64,000 nucleotides of DNA, taken from Arcuatula senhousia (taxonomy: Eukaryota > Mollusca > Bivalvia > Mytilida > Mytilidae). The stretch lies in contig OZ020306.1 in NCBI GenBank assembly GCA_963971305.1, forward strand, positions 69,599,022 through 69,663,021. The letters run 5' to 3'. The notes under the pieces were generated by a model, which saw only the letters and a list, made by a program, of their open reading frames with translations, made no database searches and was not told where the DNA came from. Numbering within the stretch: the stretch's first letter is position 1; the number at the start of each line of letters is the position of its first letter. Both the position numbers and the translations under genes were made by a program. Below are positions 23,216 through 33,299 of this stretch, piece after piece.

Positions 23216-23690
23216 TTGGATTAATGTTTTGTATTTGTATGTTCGTTACAAATGATACCATACATGTCATAGGCAATGATATTTCAAAGCCTCTACTTTT
23301 AATCAAAAAGATATATCAATATATTGTACTTATTAACACCCCAGGAACGCGCGATGAAAATCTTTAATACAATATATTACATGAAATTCACCTACGCCAT
23401 TTTAAAACCGTTAATTTCACCGAAATAAAAAAAATACTTAACGATTTCATTTTCTAATTAAGGAAATATTTTAAGGCGGTTGGGGAAACCTTTTGCTTGA
23501 CATTTATTTCCTGGTGGTGCCTTCTGCATCACGTACAAAACACCACCCAACATCACGTTATTTTTTGCTTCTCTGACCTTTTTTATTTGAAATGATTTGA
23601 AATAGGTATCTATAAAGTGATTTTGAATTTTCTTCAAATTATAACGATATTACAATATCAAACTGCTTTGTTCCTTATTTTTAGATTTAT
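23216..23690. other. Non-coding, no gene recognised
   Basis: AT-rich, with no motif-bearing frame. Confidence 0.4.
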
Positions 23691-24500
23691 CATTCTTACC
23701 AAGAGTTCACAAATGTTGAACAAAACTTACTAAGAGTTCATAAGCAATAAACAAAACTAACTGAGAGCAAGGAACTATAGATTACTCTAATTCCTTGCTG
23801 AGAATTCACAAGTAATGAACAAAACGAACCGAATGTTTGCAAGTGAACACAACCCCCTAAGAGTTCACGTGCTGAACAAAACTAACTAAGTGTTCACAAG
23901 TGAACGACATTACTCACTTAGAGGTCACGTGCTGAGCAAATCTCGAGGAGAGTTTACAAGTCAAGTACAGAACTGAAAGGAGTGTTACAAGTCTTTACAA
24001 AACTCAGGAGAATTCACAAGTCAAGGACAGGACTGAATGAGTGTAACAAGTGTGTACAAAACTTAGGAGAATTCACAAGTCAAGGACAGAACTGAATGAG
24101 TGTAGTAAGTGTGTACAAAACTCAGGAGAGTTCACAAGTCAAGGACAGGACTGAATGAGTGTAACAAGTGTGTACAAAACTCAGGAGAATTCACAAGTCA
24201 AGGACAGAATTGAAAAAGTGTAGCAAGTGTGTACAAAACTCAGGAGAGTTCACAAGTCAAAAACAGGACTGAATGAGTGTAACAAGTGTGTACAAAACTC
24301 AGGAGAGTTCACAAGTCAAGGACAGAACTGAATGAGTGTAACAAGTGTGTACAAAACTCAGGAGAGTTCACAAGTCAAGGACAAAACTGAATGAGTGTAA
24401 CAAGTGTGTGCAAAACTCAGGAGAGTTCACAAGTCAAGGACAGAACTGAATGAGTGTAGCAAGTGTGTACAAAACTCAGGAGAGTTTACAAGTGATAAAC
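23691..24500. repeat. 59 bp minisatellite, about nine regular units
   Basis: From about 23942 to 24495 units of 59 bp follow head to tail, each with a form of ggagagttcacaagtcaagg, acagaactgaatgagtgta and caagtgtgtacaaaactca. Units differ at only a few positions. Upstream, from about 23691, looser units with aagagttcacaagt suggest an older edge of the same array. No coding content. Confidence 0.9.
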
Positions 24501-25120
24501 ATCACTGACCTTGAGTTCACACATGATGAACAGAGTTCAAAAAATTTGAACGTTGAAGTCATCACGTGTATCATAGAGCTCTGTTCCAAGTCTTCCTTGA
24601 GTGTCTATTTCGAGATGTAGATCTTTTTATGATGCAAAATTCCTCTGTAATGTCCATTATCTCAATTTCTTGGAGATGGGGAAGTCAACAAATCGAGGAT
24701 TGTTTGAAAAGGATATCATCTAGATAACAAAAGACGAGATTGATAGGAAGAGCTATTATACGATCTTTTTGTCTAGACTTGATGAGAATCTTCTCAACAT
24801 TGTTTTCTCGTGAATGCACCTTACTAGAGATGTCTTGTCTTGTATTTCTGTACCTCTTGTGACTTCTTTGTGGAATATTTGTTTGTTTGTTTGGTTGGTT
24901 GAATATACAGGAAATCATCGATGCGCGACGAGATCTGGGTCCCTTTCATGCCTGTTCCCCCTTCAAAAAATTATGGATCCATTCTGCAAACTTATTTTAA
25001 AAACCTAAAGTGTCTTTTCTCCAAACAACACAAACTGGTACACTTTTTAGGTTGTAATTTAGATTTCTAACATTCCTAATGGTATTAGCGCTGCTGTCTG
25101 CTGGTGAAGTTTGAATTCTA
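24501..25120. other. Non-coding, no gene recognised
   Basis: A minus-strand frame at 24685-24918 contains CYLDDILF by chance and lacks any other reverse transcriptase motif, so it is not called. Confidence 0.4.
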
Positions 25121-25499
25121 AGATATAGCCCGCTCCGGCATCAACACTTTTGAGTTGAAGAACACATCAATCCTTTGGTTGGTTGGTTGGTGTTGGTGTT
25201 TCACGCCGTTTATCGACGCACCTGGGATATGTAGGGCGGTCAGTTTTGATGGTGGAGGAAACCGGAGTACCCGAAGGAAACCTTCGACCTTGGGCAGGTA
25301 ACTGACAAACCTAATCACATACAGTTGGGGAAGTCCCTTTTTGTCAATCACCAACTGGACTCGAACACCAGCTGAGACGTGATCGGCTAGTGATCAATAG
25401 TGTGGTATTTAAACCAGCGCCTTAGACCACAGGCGTTTGGGTCCAGGATTTTATTTTTAATAACTGTGTTTAAATAAAAAATTCTGACCCTCGGTATAT

Positions 25500-25610
25500 A
25501 CTATAGAATAGAATAGAATAGAATACTTTATTTCCTAATCATAGGGCCCTTTCAGGCATATAAAATTACAACATTAACATTCACATAACAAATACATTAC
25601 TATTAGACAC
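25500..25610 (-). mobile_element. LINE 3'-end fragment inside the MITE
   Basis: A gaata pentamer repeat is followed by ctttatttcctaatcatagg gccct, matching the 3' UTR start of LINE-1 at about 11771-11800 in the same orientation. The body continues to the next insertion and resumes after it (about 26639-26690). It is heavily 5'-truncated. Confidence 0.7.
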
Positions 25611-26638
25611 AGGGTGTAGGTAATCATCGAGTTCGAGTTCGAGTCAGAGTTAAAGTTCGAGTTAGAGTTCGAGCTAACTCGAAACAGTAATTTTCATAGA
25701 CATAGTCGAGTTACGACTCTAGTTCGAGTTAGAGTTCGAGTTACAAATCATTTATTGTTCTATGTCCAGAATTTGGTCTTTCGTTCATCATTATACCCCC
25801 TCTTGAAAAAATGGGGCGTATATAGTGATAGAGGTGTCTGTCCATCGTCCCGTCCGTCCGTCCGTCCGTCCTGCCTTCCTTACACTTTAGGGTACCCATC
25901 TCTTATCACAACTCCTCCTAAACTCCTTGATGAATTTTCGTGAAACTTTCACACGATCTGTGTGACAAAATGTAGATATGCACCTCTTTTAAAATTTGAT
26001 CAAACTGATTTTAGGGAAGCGAAACATGGAATTCGCTATTCAACTATCCGCAACTTTTCCCAAACCCATCAATGGATGTCAGTGAAACTTTCACACCATC
26101 TTCGTGAAATAATGTAGATCGATTTGCACCCCTAGTTTAAAATTTGATCTGTTTTTAGGAAAGAGGTAGCGGGGTGTTTATTAATAAGCCACGACTAACA
26201 GTTTTTCTAGTTTGTTTAGGGATTGGTTTTAAATCTTATGCATTGTATTTTTTTTTATTTCCAACTTTTTCTAAGCCAGAATATTTATTAACAAAAACAG
26301 CCCCCCTCAAAATCAAATGGTCGTCCCCTTAGTCTTGTCCTAAAAACTAAACTGACGACTTTGATAAAAAATAAAACTATTTTTTTTCTTTTTTCTGTAA
26401 ACGCGGCCTTTTTTTGCAACAAAATAAACCAAGGTATTTCAAAGTATTGTCTCGTCCTTGGGAGAATTAACATATTTTTTTTCTTAAACCACAGCACAAC
26501 ACAATAGATGTCTGAATTATTATTTTTTTTCTCGTGGAAAGTGTTGTAGTTTGCTAAAAATAGGTTTTCTTTAGGTCGGAACTCTAACTCGAACTTTAAC
26601 TCTGACTCGAACTCGAACTCGATGATTACCCACACCCT
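25611..26638. mobile_element. Innermost element with hexamer inverted repeats, 9 bp target duplication
   Basis: The left end agggtgtaggtaatcatcga and the right end (tcgatgattacccacaccct) are inverses and continue into gagttc/gagtta hexamer repeats on both sides, an inverted repeat of about 60 bp. attagacac is duplicated at 25602-25610 and 26639-26647. Inside lies a reversed copy of the 173 bp repeat family (about 25796-26180, with a ccgt run). No transposase is visible; the frame at 26288-26659 is low-complexity. The 9 bp duplication again suggests a Mutator-like source. Confidence 0.85.
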
Positions 26639-26940
26639 ATTAGACACACAACCATACATACTTGATTAAATGATTTTTAATTATGACATAAAAGAGACGA
26701 GATGATTTTTTTTATATACACGTTATTTATAATAAAATAAAATCCTGGACCCAAACGCCTGTGCCTTAGACCACTCGGCCACCCAGGTCCCCATCAATCC
26801 TTTGAAATTGTTCATGAACATTTCGAAATTGTTAAAACTCTGACGTTCTTCCTATCCCAGGTGTTGGGTCAGTTCGGCATATTTTGGTTTTATATTTCTA
26901 GACTCTTTTCATATTCATGTGGTGTTTGAAGCATTAAATA

Positions 26941-27359
26941 ACTAAAACTTTGTTGTTATTTTAATATATAAATTTAAAGTCATAATACCTGAAGTAGGCG
27001 TGCTTGAACTCTATGATTCTACGGATATTTGTTTGTTTATTTTTTTGTAACATTTTTCAATTATATTGGCTTTTGATGATAATTTGGGGATTGGAATTGT
27101 TATTTGAGTCTTGGGCCAAAGCAAGACGGCGAGCAGTGACCATTGGTCACGTTGAAGCCTGCTAGCTGTTTTCCATTGAGGATTTTTTAAATTGTCCTCG
27201 ACGTTAACATTTATGTGCGTGAAGGAGTGGAAGTCCCGTTTTTAGAAAATTACAAGCGGGACTCGAACACCGCCTGAAAGGTGATCGTCTAGTGATCAAT
27301 ATTGTGGTATTTAAACCAGCACCTTAGACCAATCGGCCACCCAGTCCCCCGTTATTATG
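26941..27359 (-). repeat. Second tRNA-derived SINE copy, internally deleted
   Basis: At about 27235-27350 a minus-strand tRNA-like head (ggtggccgatt...aaataccacaatattg in reading sense) with a B box (gttcgagtcccgc) is present. About 27160-27240 matches the 3' part of the copy at 30931-31262 (taacgtcgaggaca in sense), but the middle block is missing. Sequence at about 27110-27165 recurs at about 32595-32650. Confidence 0.7.
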
Positions 27360-27373
27360 TAATAATAGTATCA

Positions 27374-27572
27374 ATGTATACAGAGCAATTGTTTTACGGG
27401 ATTGTCGTAAATCCTGTGACTGGTTTCAGATTAAAGCTTAAAGTCATTGTGGAGCTAAGAAGTAAACAAGCCGTATGGCCTTGAATGTCGAAATTCAGAG
27501 AAGGCATGTATACAGAGCAATTGTTTTACGGGATTGTCGTAAATCTTGTGACTGGTTTCAGATTAAAGCTTA
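27374..27572. repeat. Direct duplication, about 67 bp copies spaced 134 bp
   Basis: gtatacagagcaattgtttt followed by acgggattgtcgtaaatc and gactggtttcagattaaagc occurs at 27374 and again at 27508 with almost no differences. It is a recent local duplication. Confidence 0.8.
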
Positions 27573-28460
27573 GCACAGACCGGGTCTCTCGATACAGCGA
27601 GTACGGAGCGATACGATTTTCACGGAGCAATCTAAATACAAGGTCCCTAAAAGCCTTAATTTCTCACTCGGTCTTTAGATGAAATAAAGGTTTTAACCGA
27701 ATTTTGAGGATCAATCTCAAATGTTCTCAAGAGAAAAGATAAAACAAGGAAGACAACTATACCAGAGAAATAAAATCTTTATATAATTTTCGTTGGTAAC
27801 TTTTGAAGCAGCACAACAACGCGTTCGCAATGTAAAATGTTGTAAAGCTTCTTTAAACACGGGTGTTCTCTTTCCGCTACAGGCAGAAACACATTTATCG
27901 CCTTTTAAAGAGTCCTTATTAATCCTTAAAAGATGTCATCAGACAACCTCGATTCAATAGACACTTCTGTTCACTAGTCACTTGAAAGGAACATTGGAGT
28001 AAAAAACAACAGCTTTTCTCTATCTGCAATAGTTTTAATTCTACATGTATGATATTCAAAAATCGATTTTAACCATACCATACTAATACACCTTAAATTT
28101 ATTTTATGACGTCTTCGACTCAAAAGGGACTTAAGAAGAGCTTTAGTTTTTAAGCTTTCTGTTATGGGGGGTGTTATACTTCTTAGTACTACCCAAATAA
28201 TTTTTTTTTCGTGGATTTATAAAGAAAAGTAAGTTTCGCGAAATTTAGCGATTACTTATACTTTATTTTTACACTAAATAAAAACTAACTGATAACAAAC
28301 GCAAAAAAAAAAAAAATAATAAAAACCAACGAAAATTAGATACCCGCGAAAACATTACTTATACGGTATGTTATATTTTAGTACAGTGGCCATGTTCTTT
28401 TTGTCGAATCAAACATTGAAACAATTGTTTTAAAAGGGACACCATAACTACCAATTATGA
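27573..28460. other. Non-coding with decayed repeats
   Basis: At about 27705-27775 (gatcaatctcaaatgttctc) it resembles about 49447-49500. At about 27895-28060 it resembles the 155 bp core repeats in reverse. No gene seen. Confidence 0.4.
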
Positions 28461-28775
28461 GAGAGCCGGAGGTGTAGTGGTTAACGCGTCGGTTCGATCC
28501 TCGTCAGTCCGGGGCGAAAATTTCATTAACCAATTTTCCGACTCTCTTTTGACACCATTTACGAGGCAGGAACGATGAAAGCCCTTCGAAAGGGTCGAAA
28601 AAAGGTTGTCCCGCTAATGTGGAGAGCGACACCCTATGCACGTTAAAGACCCCTTTGTAGAGTTCGATAAGAGGAGGCTGGGGCCACTACAAAGGCCACA
28701 CTTGCTAGCTGGTAGCTTGAAACGGATTCAGACATGTAAGCATTAGCTTGTTTCCCAATCCAGGATAAATAGATA
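28461..28775 (+). repeat. tRNA-headed SINE of a second family
   Basis: It starts gagagccggaggtgtagtgg and ttaacgcgtc (A box-like), then ggttcgatcctcg (B box). The body contains tgcacgttaaagaccccttt, and the end has tttcccaatccaggataaat. The 3' part recurs at 6209-6335. The spacing between A and B boxes is short, so the head is diverged and is not a functional tRNA gene. Confidence 0.7.
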
Positions 28776-30930
28776 TGTTTAAACCAACTACAAATTATAC
28801 CAAGTTAGGTTAGATTTGTTTAAGAGGTTTAAGATAACCATATATTTGAAAAAAAAAATGAACGGACGGATGGACGACGCCAAGTGATGGCCAATCCTCA
28901 CACTGAGGCTCACATGGCCGAAAGCCGCTTAAAAAAACCCAAATAAAATCCAAACTGAATTTAAGTCGAAACGTGAGTAAGGTCCGATAATTATAAAGTG
29001 CGTGTAGTACATAATTTCATACGTAAGCTATGATGCAAAATAGTGCCGTTCAACTGGAAGAAGTGTACCCAGTTTAAATTTCAACACAATAAAGTACATG
29101 TGTACGCTATCAATCACAAGGATGCAATATTGATATGTAATTTGATTATTAACAAAGTACTAGACGTGTGTGTCAAAAATCGACCGTTTAAGTGCCTCTT
29201 TTCCGATACAATATAAAATATTACGTCAAATCGTGAGTAAATGGTTTGTTTACTATTGTTTGTTGAGTCATGTTGTACTCATTAGACTGTGTGATAAAAT
29301 TATAAGGAAATATTTACATTTGTTTTGATATCTGTTGGTATAAACCACATGTTGTACTAGTGCTATTTTTTAACCAGAACAAAACAAAATGCAAGCAAAC
29401 ATATTTCATGTAATGAAGAATGTTCAGGTGCGCTAAATTTTGGATCAAACAGAAAGTTTAACAAAAGTCCTGAGCATGCTGAGCGAATAATAAACACACT
29501 TGTCCGGTCGATTTTTTGCAGGTTTTTTTGCGAAATTGCTCAAAGTATGGTAAAGGCATAAAAACAGCATAACCTTTGGACCCAGTTCGATAATTTAAAA
29601 TGGTGACCACTTTCAAGATGGCTGCCTGGTGGGAAAATGAAGTTAAAGGAAATAAAAGAAATAAATCAAATAAAAATTCCTGAACAATTGTACTTTGAAG
29701 ATAAAAGCACTAAATTGTGTATGATAGCAGTGCACAATTTTCTTAAGAATACGATATAAAATGGTTTGCCTTATATTGAAAATATAATTTAAGATGGCCG
29801 CCTTAGAATGAGAAATACCCGGTAGCATTTATATCTACAACATGAAATCATGTTTTAAGTTATTTAATGACCCAAATATGAATGAAAGCAATAGATATTT
29901 GCTCAAACAAAAGTAAATAACAAAAGTAAAAATAATTAGGATTCATTATGAAGACATCAGGCGGGGAGTGTACAGAAATATTATGCATATCTGATCATAT
30001 CTAGTTAATCGGAATAAAATTGTGATAAGGTATGAAAAAATGTCATATAAAGTTGCTTGAACTACTCAATCTATCAACAGTGTAAGTATCAATTCCAAAT
30101 GGACATTATTTTTAAAGATGGGTGACATTATGATGAGTGATTCGATTAAAAAAAAAGAACAAACATGGATTTTTCAGCAAACAATCCAAAAATGAGCAAA
30201 AAGCAACAAATATACGGACAAATTTCCAGTGCAAAGACTTCATGAAGAAAAACTAAGTTTCAGTCAGACCATAAAGCTAAACGTCAAGAAGTTAAGAAAA
30301 GTGTGAGAAGCAATAAGAAATGCTATCATGCAACAAAAGCAAAACATATAGCAAAACAACGAAAATTGATAGAACTATAAGAAATTACACACGACAGCTA
30401 CAAGAAAAATATATAAAAAAATCAGAAAAAAATGTAAAAGACAAAAAATATGGGAACACATTAGCCTCAATAGAAGAACAAAGGAAGAGATAGACAAACC
30501 ATTTTACAGAACCACTTAACCAACCCAAATATGAAACAATGACATAATTCAGCCTTAACATTAACTGTTAAGTATCATCCTTAGGTGAAATCATCTAAGC
30601 CATAAAGACCCAAAATACTGACCAACGCCAGGGCAAGAATTGATGTCACCACTTAATAAATTGGATATTAAAAACTGCAAAATTCTCAAACCCTTGAGAA
30701 CAGAAGACCTCCCACAATACTTGTACATCATTGAACTTGTTAAAAAGGGAGGCTTAACCGACAAAAAAAACTCCGAGACCACCAAGCAGGTTGGAGAAAA
30801 GAAAGACCTTGCAATGAACAAATAGTCAACCTTTAATTTGAAAGCAGTCACAAGAAGTACGACATTCCTGTAAAACAATTGCCCTACTTAATCAGCAATG
30901 TATACATTGATGCCATTATAACATGGTAAC
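28776..30930. other. Non-coding, no gene recognised
   Basis: The start (about 28860-28930: caagtgatggccaatcctca, then ggctcacatggccgaaagcc) is a decayed end of the 155 bp core-repeat family. The remainder is AT-rich with no domain-bearing frame; a minus frame at 30591-30878 is unrecognised. Confidence 0.4.
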
Positions 30931-31262
30931 GGGGGACTGGTTGACCGAGTGTTCTAAGACGCTGGTTAAAATACCACACTACTGATCACTAGCCGATCAC
31001 TTCTCAGGTGGTGTTCGAGTCCCGCTTGTAATTAACAAAAACGGGTCTTCCCACCTGTATGTGATTGGGTGTCAATTACCTTCCCAAGGTTGGTGACTTT
31101 CTCCGGGTACTCCGGTTTCTTCACCAATAAAACTGAATGCCCTTCATGGCCAAGGTGCGTCCATAAAGGGCGTTAAACACCAGGCAACACACACTTTCAC
31201 ATACATACATATTAACGTCGAGGACAACTTTAAAAATCCACAAAGGAAGAAAGCCTTTTTTT
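30931..31262 (+). mobile_element. tRNA-derived SINE, most complete copy
   Basis: The head gggggactggttgaccgagt plus gttctaagacgctgg is the A-box side of a Leu/Ser-type tRNA relative, and gttcgagtcccgc is the B box. The body has gggtactccggtttcttcac, and the 3' part has taacgtcgaggacaa. Same family as 25178-26791. I could not find a flanking duplication. Confidence 0.8.
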
Positions 31263-31404
31263 AGATAATATTTACATACGTTTTGGAAAACAAATATATC
31301 GCCAAGTTGTTGGTATTCCCGTGGGAACCAATTACGCTTCACTTAAGGCAGATCTTTTTTTTTATATTGTTATGAATCCCAATTTATGGTAAAACTACAA
31401 AGAG

Positions 31405-31880
31405 ACATAAACAAACACCACTTTATTGACATTTTAACAAACTTTCAGATACTTAGACGACATCCTTGCTCTTAACAACCCCAATTTCTCATTTTTTTAA
31501 TTATATCTCTCCTAAAGAATTAACCCTTAATAAATCCAACTCGACCTGCGATAGATGTCAAATTTTAGATTTAGATTTAAGCATTGTCAATGGAAAAGTA
31601 CACACTAAAGTATATGATAAACATGATTATTCTTCTTTTCCGATTCTAAATTTCCCTTGTACCTCTAGCTCCCTCTTACGTAGTGTACATTTCACAGTTA
31701 GTCAGCTATGCTCGAATTTGCAGTGGTGTTTCTGATTTTAATGACAAAAACCGTTTCATTACAGAAAAAATAGAGAAAAAAAACAAGGTTATCGATACCA
31801 CAAATTAGTCAAATGTTTACTTAATTCGTTCATAAATATAAATATCTTATTGAACAATTTAACTGTATACGTCGATTTTT
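31405..31880 (+). pseudogene. Decayed reverse transcriptase fragment with a YLDD box
   Basis: Plus-strand reading gives YLDDILALNN, the catalytic YxDD box, then ISPKELTLNKSNSTCD, LDLDLSIVNGKVHTKVYDKH and SFPILNFP. This order (YxDD, then an LDLxL strand, then xxYDKHDDF and NFP) belongs to a reverse transcriptase type common in aquatic invertebrates, possibly Penelope-like. Frame changes occur at least near 31490 and 31700, and the N-terminal half is missing. Confidence 0.65.
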
Positions 31881-32865
31881 TATTGTAAAAGGGATATCAC
31901 ATCCTGAATTCTATGTAATGGAACCGTAGTTTATAAGGCACGTTAATTCAAAAACAATCCTCTGGACATGGTAATTTGGCTAAAAATCTTATTAAAAAAG
32001 GGAAAAAAGTTGGAAGTTATAGTAAAATCTTTTTTTTTGTAGAAATATTGATAATTTGATAGAAACTCTAAAACGTATTTTTTTTGACGTTTTGACTATT
32101 GTATTGTTTTTAAGCATTACAGCGATCAAATATGTCGGTTTTGTGTGATGATATAACACTAAATCATTAGTTGTTTGACGTGTTATGTTGGATTTACAAT
32201 TGATATATTTTTTTACATCAGTTGATAAATGTTCTTAGCTAGCTGTCAGTAATTGCGAGTGTTCTCAAGAGAGTTCCTTTACGTCTCGTTGTTCTCGTAT
32301 ATTACTCTTGTCTCAGGTTCTCTCTTGGCGAATTGAACTTTTATCGATTTGATTTCTATAAAAAAAATAGTGTGTTTTTTGTGCTTTGTACAAGATTAAC
32401 AAAAGGTGGAAGGTTGGGCCCCCCAAAAAGTAGTTTAACCCAGCCACATTTTATATGTGCATGCCCTAAACCAGGAATCATTGTCAAAGCTTTTGTCTGT
32501 CCTTGTCTACTATCTGTTTGTTTGTTCTATGTCCAGAAATGGGTCTTTCGTTGATAATTTAGGGATTTGTTTGAATATTATGTATTGTATTTTTCGTCTT
32601 GGGCGTATGCAAGACAGCGAGCAATGACCTATGGTCATGTTGAAGACTGCTCTAAATTATACCAAAACCTGATCTCCATACTTTTCGGCATCCTTAAAAA
32701 AAGTTCCAAAAATAATCAATCTTTTAATTAATACAATAATCAGAACAATCTTAAACCTATTTCGACAAGACTAAAAAATGAGTTAGAACATTCATGTTGC
32801 TGACAATTACAATTGAAATAAAATTTAAACCATACAAATTAAAGCTCCTTTATAAACGCGATCGA
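31881..32865. other. Non-coding, one shared repeat
   Basis: About 32595-32655 (gcaagacagcgagcaatgac) matches about 27115-27170. No gene seen. Confidence 0.4.
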
Positions 32866-33245
32866 AAATGCACATTCCCTCCCCCCTCCCCGCCCCTTTT
32901 AATGTCCATGGGTTCCTGTGGATATTGAGGGGTGACCCCTGTACTACGTATACATAACCTACCGGTCCGATGGGAGCGAAAAATTCCGGTTATCAATCGA
33001 CAACCATTTAAAAAGTTGCCTTAGGGACCATTATGGACACATTCCGTCACCCCTCCCCGGCCTCCCGGCCGCCCCTTTCAATTTTTTTCTCCCGTTCAAT
33101 TTTCATGAGATCTTGCGGAAGTTGAAGGGGGGTCCTTGTCCTATATCTCCGATACGAGCACCAACTTCCGGTTCTCTGTGCAATACAATTTAAAAAAAAC
33201 TACGCATTGGACCAATATGGGGACACATCGACCCCCCTCCTCAAT
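32866..33245. repeat. Diverged C-rich tandem units
   Basis: Three loose units each pair a C-rich tract (for example ccctcccccctccccgcccc) with a form of ttgaggggtgacccctgtac and an accggt- or ttccggt-containing stretch. The style recalls the repeats at 35480-35900. Confidence 0.5.
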
Positions 33246-33299
33246 TTTTCTTGTTACTTTATTTTTTGCTTCGTAGTTTTTCAAACTAAAATTGATAGT

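Larger units (their letters stand above)
25429..26762. mobile_element. aggcgtttggg-family element inserted in the SINE, 10 bp target duplication
   Basis: The left end acaggcgtttgggtccagga and the right end (tcctggacccaaacgcctgt) are exact inverses, continuing to about 27 bp. gccttagacc is duplicated on each side (25419-25428 and 26763-26772), and its removal restores the SINE head. The outer about 70 bp on each side match the small MITEs at 1957-2111 and 5691-5834; everything between is later insertion. A 10 bp duplication suits Mutator-like transposition. Confidence 0.9.
25178..26791 (-). mobile_element. tRNA-derived SINE, interrupted by a later element
   Basis: Read on the minus strand it begins ggggacctgggtggccgagt and continues as an A box (TGGCCGAGTGG) and a B box (GTTCGAGTCC), as in tRNA-Leu/Ser-type heads. 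The body contains a form of ggagtaccc and ggaaacc, and the tail is ccaa-rich. Perfect 13 bp target duplications (catcaatcctttg) flank it at 25165-25177 and 26792-26804. Without the internal insertion it is 270 bp. Further copies lie at about 27235-27350 (minus) and 30931-31262 (plus). Confidence 0.9.
25121..26940. repeat. Outermost dispersed repeat, split by a nested SINE
   Basis: Sequence before the SINE (cccgctccggcatcaacact, then ttgaagaacacatcaa) and after it (aaattgttcatgaacatttc, then tcatattcatgtggtgtttg) is collinear with an uninterrupted relative at about 60917-61105. The relative gives the pre-insertion structure. Family unknown; non-coding. Confidence 0.7.

Noticed and set aside
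24685..24918. Minus-strand frame with YLDD
   Set aside because: An isolated four-residue match with no other reverse transcriptase block nearby.
28461..28520. tRNA gene
   Set aside because: The A and B boxes are too close, no cloverleaf can be completed, and the sequence continues into a SINE body. The same applies to the heads at 25178-26791 and 30931.
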